A stretch of 64,000 bases of DNA from NCBI GenBank assembly GCA_937900465.1, contig CALCEJ010000155.1:1-64000 (forward strand), written 5' to 3'. The stretch comes from an uncultured Bacteroidales bacterium. GTDB taxonomy: Bacteria; Bacteroidota; Bacteroidia; Bacteroidales; UBA932. Positions 1-8,572 of this stretch are shown here, in pieces. The notes beneath the pieces are model-generated. The model was not told the DNA's origin, searched no databases, and was given only the letters and a program-made list of their open reading frames with translations. The stretch's first letter is position 1, and each line of letters opens with the position of its first letter. The position numbers and the translations under genes were made by a program.

Positions 1-48
1 GTTGTGCGCCTTCGCACCACGTATCTGGATATATTCCTTGTTCTTCAT
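1..48 (-). CDS. uvrA: UvrA, excinuclease ABC subunit A (5' end only)
   Basis: The minus strand reads MKNKEYIQIRGAKAHN from a start codon at 46-48 and runs off the left edge. This is the usual opening of UvrA, the DNA-damage-recognition ATPase of nucleotide excision repair. Only 16 codons are visible, so no ATPase or zinc motif can be checked. A TAAATTTG box on the minus strand (68-75) lies about 20 bp upstream and fits a promoter for it. The call rests on the N-terminal match alone. Confidence 0.8.
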   Translation of the reverse strand, partial: MKNKEYIQIRGAKAHN

Positions 49-67
49 CTGGAATTGCTGTCGCCTG

Positions 68-75
68 CAAATTTA
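68..75 (-). promoter_or_regulatory. -7 box for uvrA
   Basis: The minus strand reads TAAATTTG, a full match to the Bacteroidota TAnnTTTG -7 element, 20 bp before the uvrA start codon. No clear TTTG -33 element is seen. Confidence 0.5.
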
Positions 76-94
76 GCGAAAAGAATCCTATCAT

Positions 95-128
95 TAAAAA
101 AGTACCGCTCCCTTAAAGGAAGCGGCAC
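95..128 (-). terminator. Rho-independent terminator of the glk operon
   Basis: On the minus strand an 11-bp stem (GTGCCGCTTCC / GGGAGCGGTAC with wobble pairs, loop TTTAA) is followed by a T-run. It lies about 20 bp after the ROK kinase stop codon and ends transcription before uvrA. Confidence 0.8.
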
Positions 129-150
129 CTTATTATTATAGAATGTCTGA

Positions 151-1104
151 CTACCAGGCAAGGGCCGATGCGCCAAGGATGGCGGCGTCAGACTCCTTCA
201 GCGAGGAATAAACGAGTTTTACCTTGTTCTTCCACAGGGGGAGGACGTTTGCGTTCATCGCGTTGATGACGGGCTCCGTGAGGAATTCCTTACTCCTTGC
301 AAGTCCGCCGAACAGGACGATCGCTTCAGGAGCGGAAAACTCTATGAAGTCAGCGAGCTTTTCACCGAGAATCCTGCCGGTGTATTCGAAGATCTTCAAG
401 GCGATCTTGTCCCCGTCCTTGGCCGCGTCATAGACGTCCTTGGAGGTTATCTTGTCGAGGGAGCGGAGCTCTGAAGGCTCATCAGTCATCTCCAGCCACT
501 CGCGGGCGGTACGGGCGACTCCCGTTGCGGAGCAGTATGCCTCCAGGCAGCCGGTCTTGCCGCAGCCGCAGGCGCGGCCGTTATGCCGGACGGCGCAGGT
601 ATGGCCCAGTTCTCCGGCAAAGCCGTCGTGTCCATAGACCACCTCTCCGTTGATGACGATGCCGGAGCCGACGCCGGTTCCAAGGGTAATCATAATAAAG
701 TTCTTCATACCCCTTGCGGCGCCATAAGTCATTTCACCGACAGCCGCGGCGTTTGCGTCATTGGTGAGCGAAACGGGAACGCCGTCAAGCTGCTCAGAGA
801 GCATCTTCGCAAAGGGGAGGACCTTTGCTCCGCCCCACTTGAGGTTGGGGGCATATTCGATCGTACCGGTGTAGTAGTTGCCGTTAGGGGCGCCTACGCC
901 GATACCGCGGATACGGCCTTCCGCGCCTGCGTCCGCTATTATGTGGTTGACAGCCTCTGCGAGGGATGCGATGAAAACAGATGCATCCGTAGTGTCATCC
1001 GAGCGGATGACCGTCTGGGCGAGGACGGTTCCACGGGCGTCAACGACGCCGCACTTGGTGGTCTGGCCGCCTACGTCAATTCCGATTACTAAATCCTTTG
1101 CCAT
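151..1104 (-). CDS. ROK-family sugar kinase (glucokinase-like)
   Basis: This 317-residue protein probably phosphorylates glucose or a related hexose with ATP in the cytoplasm. The N-terminal phosphate loop IGIDVGGQTTK (residues 7-17) is the ROK/hexokinase ATP motif. LTNDANAAAVGE near residue 113 holds the likely catalytic aspartate. The ROK zinc site is seen as GHTCAVRHNGRACGCGKTGC (from about 167), followed by LEAY. Length fits bacterial glucokinases. It lies 6 bp downstream of an MFS sugar transporter and shares its operon and terminator, so uptake and phosphorylation are coupled. The exact sugar (glucose, N-acetylglucosamine or other) cannot be read from the sequence. Confidence 0.85.
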   Translation of the reverse strand: MAKDLVIGIDVGGQTTKCGVVDARGTVLAQTVIRSDDTTDASVFIASLAEAVNHIIADAGAEGRIRGIGVGAPNGNYYTGTIEYAPNLKWGGAKVLPFAKMLSEQLDGVPVSLTNDANAAAVGEMTYGAARGMKNFIMITLGTGVGSGIVINGEVVYGHDGFAGELGHTCAVRHNGRACGCGKTGCLEAYCSATGVARTAREWLEMTDEPSELRSLDKITSKDVYDAAKDGDKIALKIFEYTGRILGEKLADFIEFSAPEAIVLFGGLARSKEFLTEPVINAMNANVLPLWKNKVKLVYSSLKESDAAILGASALAW

Positions 1105-1110
1105 AGATGA

Positions 1111-2406
1111 TTATGCTTTCTTGATTTTGGAGCCGATGACTGCGAAATAGAGGATGAATGCCGCACAGGCCGCCATCACCCAGTAGCTGGGCATATAGCC
1201 GGCAGCGTCAGCGACTGCGTTCTGCACGAGCGGGACAATACCGCCACCGACGACCATTGCCATAAATATACCGGAAGCCTTCTCCGTAGCTGCGCCGAGC
1301 CCTTCGACGGAAAGGTCGAAGATCGTCCCCCACATAACGGAGGTGCACAGGCCGCAGAGGACCAGAAGAAGCGCTGCGATAGGAACGGAGACGACACCGA
1401 AGCCCTTGCCCGTGAATACCGGCATGGACACAGTAGAACTGTTTCCAAGGAAGATTGCGAGGATGATAAGGACAAGAGCGACAGCGGAAACGCAGGTAAG
1501 CTGAGTCCTGGAGCTGACCTTGCCGGAGATCACGGAAGAAACCAGACGGCCGCAGAGCATCAGGAACCAGTATGTTCCGGCGACGAATCCTGCGATACCG
1601 GCGGCAGTCGCGGGATCGAGACCTGCGCCGTTAACGGAGTCAGCAAGGTAGAAGTTGAGGGTTCCGGGGATACCGACCTCAAGGCCCACATACAGGAAGA
1701 TGGTGATTATGCCCATCACGAAGTGACGGAACTTGAAGGGGCTCACTGCAGGAGCCTGGCTCTTAGTTGCCTCGGGATCCTGGATGGGGACGAACAGGAG
1801 AATTACAAATGCTACAAGGAACACTCCCATTGCCATAAACAGGAGGGTATTGACATCGGAAATCTGGGATTTACCCTTTACGAGTTCACCGATCATTGCA
1901 CCCACAAGCATAGGTGTAAGGGTACCCATAAGGGAGTTGAAGGAGCCGCCGATCTGGATGTACTGGTTCGAACGCCTGCCGCCGAGGATCTTCAGCATAG
2001 GGTTCACGACGGTATTCAGCATACAGACGGAGAATCCGGCGATGAACGCGCCAAGCAGGTAGACGAAGAAGTTCGAAGGGATGCTGCCGATGGTGGAACC
2101 TACGCCGACGATACCGGAGAGGAACTGTACGAGAACGCCGATAAAGCCCACGAGGAGGGCGGCGAGGGCGGTGTACTTGTAACCTTTCTTCTTGAGCATG
2201 TTGCCGGCAGGGATTCCCATTACGGCGTATGCCAGGAAGTTCATCATGTTACCCATCATTCCAAGCGTGTTGGATCCGTCGATACCGGGCTGCATCTTCC
2301 AGATGTTGCCGATAGGAGCCGCCAGGTTGGTCACGAAGGAGATCATTCCGAACAGGAAAATCATCGTGATGACCGCGATGGCGTTACTGTTGTTTTTTGT
2401 AGACAT
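1111..2406 (-). CDS. MFS sugar transporter (FucP/GluP-like)
   Basis: A 431-residue inner membrane protein with about 12 hydrophobic segments and no signal peptide. It resembles the FHS branch of the major facilitator superfamily (fucose, glucose/galactose proton symporters), which Bacteroidota often keep next to a ROK kinase. The opening KNNSNAIAVITMIFLFGMIS leads straight into helix 1. It is the first gene of a two-gene operon with the kinase that follows 6 bp later. A TATATTTG box sits about 50 bp upstream. The substrate is inferred from the partner kinase and is most likely glucose. Confidence 0.75.
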   Translation of the reverse strand: MSTKNNSNAIAVITMIFLFGMISFVTNLAAPIGNIWKMQPGIDGSNTLGMMGNMMNFLAYAVMGIPAGNMLKKKGYKYTALAALLVGFIGVLVQFLSGIVGVGSTIGSIPSNFFVYLLGAFIAGFSVCMLNTVVNPMLKILGGRRSNQYIQIGGSFNSLMGTLTPMLVGAMIGELVKGKSQISDVNTLLFMAMGVFLVAFVILLFVPIQDPEATKSQAPAVSPFKFRHFVMGIITIFLYVGLEVGIPGTLNFYLADSVNGAGLDPATAAGIAGFVAGTYWFLMLCGRLVSSVISGKVSSRTQLTCVSAVALVLIILAIFLGNSSTVSMPVFTGKGFGVVSVPIAALLLVLCGLCTSVMWGTIFDLSVEGLGAATEKASGIFMAMVVGGGIVPLVQNAVADAAGYMPSYWVMAACAAFILYFAVIGSKIKKA

Positions 2407-2454
2407 TACGTTTAGATTTATTAGTTAGATAGTATTATCCGGTAAAATAGTTTT

Positions 2455-2462
2455 CAAATATA
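2455..2462 (-). promoter_or_regulatory. -7 box for the MFS-ROK kinase operon
   Basis: The minus strand reads TATATTTG, a full TAnnTTTG match, giving a leader of roughly 40 nt. No TTTG is found at the -33 spacing. Confidence 0.5.
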
Positions 2463-2560
2463 GTCAATTTTTCCGAGGTTTCCATATGCGATTTGTTTTT
2501 TATTCTTTTTGAATAATCCGTCCCGGGCGATTATCCTTATTTGGGAGAAAAATTTTCCTT

Positions 2561-2592
2561 TTTGCAAATTCAAAGCATATTGCCTATATTTG
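2561..2592 (+). promoter_or_regulatory. Bacteroidota promoter for the AraC regulator
   Basis: TTTG at 2561-2564 and TATATTTG at 2585-2592, 20 bp apart, match both halves of the Bacteroidota sigma-ABfr promoter. Transcription should begin near 2598, which rules out the upstream TTG start at 2541 and supports the ATG at 2610. Confidence 0.75.
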
Positions 2593-2609
2593 CGCCAAAG
2601 AAAAAAAAT

Positions 2610-3533
2610 ATGGACAACGACATTTTTACCCTGGATATCCCCCACCTCAGGGCCCTCCTGCCCCGGACCCACAAGTACGAGGTAGGAAACGGGCTGCTCC
2701 TGTGCCAGCTCTCGGAGGAAACTCTCGCGGACAACCCCCCGGACATCCTCAGCCACCCGATCCGGATGGACTGCTACTGCTGCTTCTTCTGTATCAGGGG
2801 CGAATACCGGCTTGAGATCAACCTCAAGCAGTATCACATAAAACCCAACACCCTTTTCGTAAATATTCCCGGCAACATTCTCAAAAGCGGCGAGCCCGAG
2901 GTCAGGGAAGGAACCAGCATCCTTCTGGTACTGATATCCAAGGACCTTATGCACAACGTCAGGATAGACTTCAACAAAGTGTTCCAGGAGTCGCTGAGGG
3001 TTATGGACTCCCCCTGCATCGAGCTGAATCCGGAGCAGTTGGACCTTGCGAAGCAGTATCTCTACCTCGCCCAGAAAATAGTGGATTCGGATCTTTCCCG
3101 GAAGGAGGAGGAAATCTCCGGACTCCTGTTATCCCTGACGAATTTCCTTCTGGACATATGGTCCCGGAACATTTCCGCAGCGGAGATGCACAACACCATC
3201 GACAAGTCCTCGCTCAGGTTGAAAACGGTTCTGGACCGCTTCCTCAGCCTTGCATCGGCTAATTATGCAAGGGAAAGGGGGATGGCCTTTTACGCTGAAA
3301 AGATGAACCTGACGCCCAAGTACCTGTCGAAGCTTGTGCGGCAGGCCTCGGGGCGTTCCGCCCCCGAATGGATTGACGAATTCGTCATCCTGGACGCAAA
3401 GAATATGCTCCGGTATTCGGACAAGACCATCAAGGAAATAGTCTATCAGCTGAATTTCCCGAACCAGTCCGTCTTCTACAAATTCTTCAAGGCCCATACA
3501 GGCATGACCCCGTCTGAGTACCGGCACGGCTAG
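2610..3533 (+). CDS. AraC-family transcriptional regulator
   Basis: A 307-residue DNA-binding regulator. The N-terminal ~180 residues look like a cupin-type sensing domain. The C-terminal ~100 residues form the AraC double helix-turn-helix, with the signature IKEIVYQLNFPNQSVFYKFF then KAHTGMTPSEYR at the very end. The start was set at 2610 because a consensus promoter ends at 2592 and an upstream TTG start would lie inside it. It is divergent from the sugar transporter-kinase operon, about 200 bp away, so control of that operon is a fair guess, but no operator was identified. Confidence 0.85.
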   Translation: MDNDIFTLDIPHLRALLPRTHKYEVGNGLLLCQLSEETLADNPPDILSHPIRMDCYCCFFCIRGEYRLEINLKQYHIKPNTLFVNIPGNILKSGEPEVREGTSILLVLISKDLMHNVRIDFNKVFQESLRVMDSPCIELNPEQLDLAKQYLYLAQKIVDSDLSRKEEEISGLLLSLTNFLLDIWSRNISAAEMHNTIDKSSLRLKTVLDRFLSLASANYARERGMAFYAEKMNLTPKYLSKLVRQASGRSAPEWIDEFVILDAKNMLRYSDKTIKEIVYQLNFPNQSVFYKFFKAHTGMTPSEYRHG

Positions 3534-3554
3534 CGCTTATTCCCATATTTTTAC

Positions 3555-3562
3555 TATCTTTG
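3555..3562 (+). promoter_or_regulatory. -7 box for lysS
   Basis: TATCTTTG, a full TAnnTTTG match, 21 bp before the lysS ATG. It excludes the longer reading from 3560, whose start would fall inside the box. Confidence 0.55.
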
Positions 3563-3583
3563 CGTGTTTTTATTGATACCCCT

Positions 3584-5098
3584 ATGGCAAACATCGAACT
3601 GAACGAACAGGAGCTGGGAAGAAGGGAATCCCTCGCAAAGCTCCGTGAACTTGGAATCAACCCCTATCCGGCACCGCTGTACCCGGTCAACACGACAACC
3701 CGTGAAATTGAAGCCGGCTATAAACCCGAGCTCGGGAACTTCCAGGATGTCTGCATTGCAGGAAGGATTATGAGCCGCCGCATTATGGGCGCCGCATCCT
3801 TTATGGAACTGCAGGATTCCGAAGGCAGGATCCAGGTCTACATCAAGCGTGATGAGATCTGCCCCGGAGAGGACAAGACGATGTACAACACCGTGTTCAA
3901 GAAACTCCTTGATATCGGTGACATCATAGGTATCAAGGGCTTCGCCTTCTTCACGCAGACCGGGCAGCTCTCTGTCCACGCAAAGGAACTGACCGTCCTT
4001 TCGAAGTCCCTCCGCGTCCTTCCCATCGTGAAGACCGACGCTGACGGCACTGTCCACGACAGCTTCGAAGACCCCGAACTCCGTTACCGTCAGAGGTATG
4101 TGGACCTCGTGGTGAACCCCCAGGTCAAGGACGTTTTCTTCAAGCGTACCCAGATCATCAATACGATGCGCCAGTGCTTTAACGAAGCCGGCTGCCTCGA
4201 GGTGGAGACCCCTATCCTGCAGCCTATCCCCGGCGGCGCAACCGCACGTCCTTTCATAACCCATCACAACGCCCTTGACGTCGATATGTATATGAGGATT
4301 GCCAATGAGCTTTACCTCAAACGCCTCATCGTCGGAGGCTTCTCCGGTGTCTACGAATTCGCGAAGAACTTCCGCAACGAGGGTATGGACAAGACCCATA
4401 ATCCGGAGTTCACCTGCGTTGAGATGTACTGCGCCTACAAGGACTATCTCTGGATGATGGAATTCACGGAGAATATGCTTGAAAGGGTTGCGGAGGCAAC
4501 CGGAGGAGTCGTGAAGCAGGTGGGCGGAAACGAGGTTTCCTTCAAGGGCCCATACCGCCGGCTCCCCATCCTCGAGGCCATCAAGGAATACGCCGGCGTC
4601 GATGTCAAGGGAATGGGCGAAGAGGATCTCCGCGCCGTATGCCGCAGGCTCGACGTCGAGGTCTCTCCTGAGATGGGCGTAGGCAAACTCATTGATGCGA
4701 TATTCGGAGAATACTGCGAGAAGAATCTCATCCAGCCCACATTCATCATCGACTACCCTGTCGAGATGTCTCCCCTTACAAAACGCTGCCGATACGACGA
4801 CTCTCTCACGGAGAGGTTCGAGCTCTTCGTCAACGGAAAGGAACTTGCAAACGCCTATTCTGAGCTGAACGACCCCATCGACCAGCTGGACCGGTTCGAA
4901 GAACAGGCGGCGCTCAAGTCAAAGGGTGACGACGAGGCGATGTACATCGATTATGACTTTGTCCGCGCTCTCGAGTACGGTATGCCTCCGACTTCGGGTA
5001 TCGGTATCGGCATCGACCGCCTGACTATGTTTATGACGGGCGCTGAGAGCATCCAGGACGTCCTCTTCTTCCCGATGATGCGTCCCGAGAAGTTCTAG
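3584..5098 (+). CDS. lysS: Lysyl-tRNA synthetase, class II
   Basis: 504 residues, the usual length. It charges tRNA-Lys with lysine in the cytoplasm. The N-terminal OB-fold anticodon domain (about residues 55-160) contains AGRIMSRRIMGAASFMELQD. Class II motif 2 is visible as FRNEGMDKTHNPEFTCVEMY. Motif 3 is GIGIGIDRLTMF near the C-terminus. NGKELANAYSELNDP is a LysRS hallmark. The ATG at 3584 follows the -7 box by 21 bp and begins MANIELNEQELGRRE. The next gene begins on the base after the stop codon, so the two are co-transcribed. Confidence 0.97.
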   Translation: MANIELNEQELGRRESLAKLRELGINPYPAPLYPVNTTTREIEAGYKPELGNFQDVCIAGRIMSRRIMGAASFMELQDSEGRIQVYIKRDEICPGEDKTMYNTVFKKLLDIGDIIGIKGFAFFTQTGQLSVHAKELTVLSKSLRVLPIVKTDADGTVHDSFEDPELRYRQRYVDLVVNPQVKDVFFKRTQIINTMRQCFNEAGCLEVETPILQPIPGGATARPFITHHNALDVDMYMRIANELYLKRLIVGGFSGVYEFAKNFRNEGMDKTHNPEFTCVEMYCAYKDYLWMMEFTENMLERVAEATGGVVKQVGGNEVSFKGPYRRLPILEAIKEYAGVDVKGMGEEDLRAVCRRLDVEVSPEMGVGKLIDAIFGEYCEKNLIQPTFIIDYPVEMSPLTKRCRYDDSLTERFELFVNGKELANAYSELNDPIDQLDRFEEQAALKSKGDDEAMYIDYDFVRALEYGMPPTSGIGIGIDRLTMFMTGAESIQDVLFFPMMRPEKF

Positions 5099-5947
5099 AT
5101 GCATACTGAAAGGATTACATCGGCATCGAATCCGAAGATAAAGAACCTGCTTCTTCTCCAGGAGAAATCCCGCGCACGCAAGGAGCAGGGTCTCTTTGTA
5201 GTCGAAGGCCGGCGCGAACTCTCCCACTGCATAGGTGCCGGCTTCCGTGTCCGTACCCTTTTCATCTGTCCGGAAATCGCCGGCAGGGAAAGGCTTTCTT
5301 CCGCGTCGCTTCGCGACCGTATCACGGCAAATGCTCCAGAAAGCCTTTCCCTGCCGGAAATCACGAGAGTAGTTGAATTAACAGAAGAGATCTACAGGAA
5401 AGTGGCGTACAGGGAGAGCACGGAGGGGATAATCGCGGAGGTTGAAGCCAAAGAGAATCACCTTGAGCAGCTGGAGCTGCCGGAGAATCCGCTTGTGGTC
5501 GTACTTGAAGGAGTCGAGAAGCCAGGGAATCTAGGAGCGGTGCTGCGGAGCGCAGATGCCGCAAAGGCCGATGCCGTCATCGTCGCAGATCCGCTTACGG
5601 ACCTCTGGAACCCGAATCTTATCCGCGCAAGCATAGGAGCCGTGTTCACCGTCCCAACATTCGCCGTTTCTACCGTGGAGGCCATCGGCTGGCTGCAAAG
5701 CCACGGATTCTCAATCCTTACGGCCCAGCTCCAGGACTCCCTCCCCTACTACGACACACCTATGACCGGCCCTACCGCCATCGTTATGGGCACGGAATCA
5801 ACAGGTCTCACTGACCCCTGGCGCCGCGCCGCCACGGCCCATATCCGCATCCCGATGCTGGGCCGTCTGGACAGCCTCAACGTTTCAGTCAGCGCGGCCA
5901 TCCTCCTGTTCGAGGCCGTCCGTCAGAGGCGTAAAATCAAGGATTAG
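5099..5947 (+). CDS. TrmH/SpoU-family RNA methyltransferase
   Basis: A 282-residue SPOUT methyltransferase that should 2'-O-methylate rRNA or tRNA using S-adenosylmethionine. An N-terminal SpoU substrate-binding domain (residues ~1-105, opening MHTERITSASNPKIKNLLLL) is followed by the knotted catalytic domain. Expected motifs are seen: VVLEGVEKPGNLGAVLRSAD (motif 1, near 135), IVMGTESTGL (motif 2) and IPMLGRLDSLNVSVSAAILL (motif 3). The start directly abuts the lysS stop. Residues ~61-88 are an in-frame palindromic insert, flanked by a repeated CCGGAAATC, in the linker region before the catalytic domain. The catalytic motifs are intact, so the gene is probably functional. The 3' end overlaps ssb by 4 bp, tail to tail. 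Confidence 0.9.
   Translation: MHTERITSASNPKIKNLLLLQEKSRARKEQGLFVVEGRRELSHCIGAGFRVRTLFICPEIAGRERLSSASLRDRITANAPESLSLPEITRVVELTEEIYRKVAYRESTEGIIAEVEAKENHLEQLELPENPLVVVLEGVEKPGNLGAVLRSADAAKADAVIVADPLTDLWNPNLIRASIGAVFTVPTFAVSTVEAIGWLQSHGFSILTAQLQDSLPYYDTPMTGPTAIVMGTESTGLTDPWRRAATAHIRIPMLGRLDSLNVSVSAAILLFEAVRQRRKIKD
5280..5357 (+). repeat. In-frame palindromic insert, copy 1
   Basis: A perfect 20-bp inverted repeat (arms 5280-5299 and 5338-5357) encloses a 38-nt core that itself holds a GTCGC-TTC-GCGAC hairpin. The core is translated SASLRD-R-IT-ANAP. The same core, with 34 of 38 bases identical, also 38 nt long and in the same frame and sense, lies in cysS at 11535-11572 with different arms. 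CCGGAAATC occurs just outside the left arm (5270-5278) and overlaps the right end (5354-5362), like a target duplication. Confidence 0.85.
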
Positions 5948-6453
5948 AACGGAAGGTCGTCAGTGGGGGCGTCCGTTCCGGCCGCGGGCTGGACGGGATT
6001 CTGATAAGGCGACTGGGAAGGCTGAGGCTGGACTCGCTGCTGCGGGGCAGCCTGAGGCTGGGCGGGTTGGGCCTGATAGGCGCCCTGTCCGTCCTGTCCT
6101 TCCTGACGACGGTCCAGAAGTTCAAGCGTATCTACTACAATCTCAGTAGTGTAGCGCTGGACTCCGTCCTGTCCGGTGTAGTTACGCGTACGCAGACGAC
6201 CTTCAATGAAGAGTTTCGTTCCCTTATGGACATACTTTTCACAAACGTCTGCGTTTCCTCTCCAGGCGACAATGTTGTGCCACTCCGTATTCTCGTGCAC
6301 CTCGCCGTTACGGTCGCGGTAGCGCTCCGAGGTAGCAAGCGGGAAGGACGCGACTTTTGCATTTGCCTGAGGGTTCTGGGGATTCGATTCGAGGTAACGT
6401 ACAGAAGGGTCTTTACCAACGTTACCGATTAGCATTACTTTATTGAGACTCAT
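5944..6453 (-). CDS. ssb: Single-stranded DNA-binding protein
   Basis: 169 residues. It binds single-stranded DNA as a tetramer in replication, repair and recombination. The OB-fold occupies residues ~1-115, with MSLNKVMLIGNVGKDPSVRY at the start and TEWHNIVAWR plus LFIEGRLRTRNY in the core. A Q/P-rich flexible tail follows, ending in the acidic tip DDLPF that recruits partner proteins. The start at 6453 follows a TATCTTTG box (6471-6478) by 17 bp. An upstream in-frame start would overlap the promoter. It converges with the RNA methyltransferase gene, overlapping by 4 bp. Confidence 0.96.
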   Translation of the reverse strand: MSLNKVMLIGNVGKDPSVRYLESNPQNPQANAKVASFPLATSERYRDRNGEVHENTEWHNIVAWRGNADVCEKYVHKGTKLFIEGRLRTRNYTGQDGVQRYTTEIVVDTLELLDRRQEGQDGQGAYQAQPAQPQAAPQQRVQPQPSQSPYQNPVQPAAGTDAPTDDLPF

Positions 6454-6470
6454 AACGTTAAATATTTTTC

Positions 6471-6478
6471 CAAAGATA
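6471..6478 (-). promoter_or_regulatory. -7 box for ssb
   Basis: The minus strand reads TATCTTTG, a full match to TAnnTTTG, leaving a leader of about 12 nt before the ssb ATG. Confidence 0.55.
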
Positions 6479-6502
6479 CGGAAAAATAAAAAGACCCGCA
6501 AA

Positions 6503-7504
6503 CTATTTTTTTCTCAGCGACTCGTGGATATAGGCCTCGGTCCCAAGCAGGATCTGGGTAAGGACGTTCGTCTCGTGGGAGAGGGTTGCGAAGAGGATTC
6601 CAGTGGTCTCAAAGGGCAGTCCGTAGATTGAGGAGATTCCGCTCGCAACAAGCCAGTGGAATGCGCCGAACCCGCCGGGGACAGGGACGACCGAACTGAT
6701 GGACCCGATACAGGTAAGGAACAGGGCGTCAGCGGGTCCCAGCCCGTCGAGGGCCGGGATGGACTTCATCACGAAAAAGCTTGCCATCCAGTAGACGGTC
6801 CAAATCAGCGCCGTGTACAACAGGTACAGCCATCCGCTGCGGATATGGAATATGGATTTTACACCCTCGAAAGCCCTCGCGAGAAAGTTCCAGACCGCAT
6901 TCCAGAACTTGCCCCGCGCCCGGAATTTCCAGCAAAGGAAAATGAACAGGACGGCGATGGCGACGGCGGCAGCGGCAATGATGGCAAGGGCGACACTGCC
7001 CTTCATCCTCGTGAAAACCGTCCTTTCAAGGAAGTCCCCGAACCTGTTCCACATCAATCCGAAAGTGATGATAATCAGCACTATCCCTGCCGCGGTGTCG
7101 CACAGGCGGTCTGCAACCATGGACCCCAGGACCTTGTCAACCGGCGCGAGTTTCTTTCCTTCGCGGTCCAGGGCGGAATGCCTTGAGACGTAGGCGCAGC
7201 GGATGAATTCCCCCGCGCGGGGGACCACCATATTCGAGACCATACAGATTGCGTATGCATTGTAGCAGGTGATGCGTTTTGTGGACGGGTCCAGCGTCAG
7301 AAGCTGCATCCTCCACCGGAGGCCCCTCAGAATCATTATGACGATCGCGCAACCCGCCGCCGGAAGCAGATACCACCATCGGCAGGTCCTGAGCCCATAC
7401 AGGAACTCATTCCACTGTACTTCCCTGAAACAGAAATACAGCAGGAGCACCGCCACTGCCGCAAGGATCAGGCCCCGGAGGAAATCTTTTGCTTTCTTTT
7501 GCAT
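6503..7504 (-). CDS. Flippase-like integral membrane protein (LPG synthase TM-domain family)
   Basis: A 333-residue inner membrane protein with about eight hydrophobic segments, resembling the YbhN/UPF0104 family. This is the transmembrane part of lysylphosphatidylglycerol synthases, used alone by many bacteria as a putative lipid flippase. Motifs seen include VVPRAGEFIRCAYVSRH (near residue 95) and VPVPGGFGAFHWLVASG (near 280), both typical of the family. There is no C-terminal GNAT-like catalytic domain, so aminoacyl transfer is not expected. The ATG at 7504 follows a TATCTTTG box at 7514-7521. The gene is divergent from the PfkB kinase gene. The substrate is unknown. Confidence 0.75.
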   Translation of the reverse strand: MQKKAKDFLRGLILAAVAVLLLYFCFREVQWNEFLYGLRTCRWWYLLPAAGCAIVIMILRGLRWRMQLLTLDPSTKRITCYNAYAICMVSNMVVPRAGEFIRCAYVSRHSALDREGKKLAPVDKVLGSMVADRLCDTAAGIVLIIITFGLMWNRFGDFLERTVFTRMKGSVALAIIAAAAVAIAVLFIFLCWKFRARGKFWNAVWNFLARAFEGVKSIFHIRSGWLYLLYTALIWTVYWMASFFVMKSIPALDGLGPADALFLTCIGSISSVVPVPGGFGAFHWLVASGISSIYGLPFETTGILFATLSHETNVLTQILLGTEAYIHESLRKK

Positions 7505-7513
7505 ACCGAAGGA

Positions 7514-7551
7514 CAAAGATAGTGTAAAATCCCCAAAATTGGTTATATTTG
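7514..7551. promoter_or_regulatory. Divergent -7 boxes between the flippase-like and PfkB genes
   Basis: The minus strand reads TATCTTTG at 7514-7521, driving the flippase-like gene. The plus strand reads TATATTTG at 7544-7551, driving the kinase gene. Both are full TAnnTTTG matches. The minus box covers an alternative TTG start at 7516, which is therefore rejected. Confidence 0.55.
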
Positions 7552-7579
7552 TACTTCACAACAACCCCAACCAAAAGTG

Positions 7580-8572
7580 ATGAAATCCATTCTTGCAATC
7601 GGCAACGCCCTGACTGACATCCTTGCTGTCCTTCCGGACGACACCCTCCTCAAAGAATATCATCTTCCCCGCGGCAGTATGCAGCACGTGGATATGGAAA
7701 CGGGAGACAGGATTTGGGAGGCCCTCAAGCAGGTGGGCGTGAAGTATGTCCCCGGAGGATCCGCAGCAAACACCATTACCTGTACGTCCATCTTCGGAAT
7801 GCCTTCCGGCTTTCTTGGAAAGATAGGTGACGATGACCTCGGAAACCTCTTCAAGAGCACAATGGAGCAGTATGGCGTCAAGGCGAATATGCTTTACAGC
7901 CAGAAATCTTCCGGGCGGTGTATGGTCTTCATCACCGGGGCCAATGCTGAACGGACTTTCGCGGATTATATGGGCGCGACCCTTGAGCTGGGGCCGGAAG
8001 ACCTGAAGCCGGAGTATTTCGAAGGCTACGACTATTTCCACATCGAGGGCTACCTCGTCCAGAATCAGGATCTTATCTCCCGTGCCGCCCAGCTCGCAAA
8101 GGCCGCCGGATGCATCATCTCGATCGATATGGCCTCCTACAACGTCGTAGAGTCCAACAATGCCTTTTTCCACAACCTCGTTGACAAGTACGTAGATATC
8201 GTCTTCGCGAATGAGACGGAGGCCCGCGCCTTCTCGAAGATGGAGCCCCGCGAAGCCCTCGATGACCTTGCGGCCCGCTGCGAGATCGCTGTCGTAAAGG
8301 TCGGAAAAGACGGGTCTATGGTCAAAAGCGGTAACGAATACCACTTCATCGAGTCCTGGCCCGCCACGCCCGTCGACGCGACTGGCGCCGGCGACACCTA
8401 TGCCGCCGGCTTCCTTTATGCCCATTCGCTGGGGATGCCCCTTCGCGTCTGCGGCGAAGTCGGGTCCATCATTGCGGCGAAGGTCGTGGAAGTCATCGGC
8501 ACAAAAATCGACATCCCCCGCTGGAAGGACGCCAAGCAGGAAATACGTGAACTCATTGCCGCAAATTCCTGA
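7580..8572 (+). CDS. PfkB-family carbohydrate/nucleoside kinase (adenosine kinase-like)
   Basis: A 330-residue ribokinase-fold enzyme. It opens MKSILAIGNALTDILAVLPD. The N-terminal PfkB signature region VPGGSAANTITCTSIFG (near 55) and the C-terminal anion-hole motif PVDATGAGDTYAAGFLYA (near 260, with the catalytic aspartate of GAGD) are complete. Family members phosphorylate adenosine, ribose or other sugars, and the Bacteroidota group is usually labelled adenosine kinase. ATG 7580 was preferred over the GTG just before it (7577). The following gene starts inside the stop codon (overlap of one base), so the two are translationally linked. Confidence 0.85.
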   Translation: MKSILAIGNALTDILAVLPDDTLLKEYHLPRGSMQHVDMETGDRIWEALKQVGVKYVPGGSAANTITCTSIFGMPSGFLGKIGDDDLGNLFKSTMEQYGVKANMLYSQKSSGRCMVFITGANAERTFADYMGATLELGPEDLKPEYFEGYDYFHIEGYLVQNQDLISRAAQLAKAAGCIISIDMASYNVVESNNAFFHNLVDKYVDIVFANETEARAFSKMEPREALDDLAARCEIAVVKVGKDGSMVKSGNEYHFIESWPATPVDATGAGDTYAAGFLYAHSLGMPLRVCGEVGSIIAAKVVEVIGTKIDIPRWKDAKQEIRELIAANS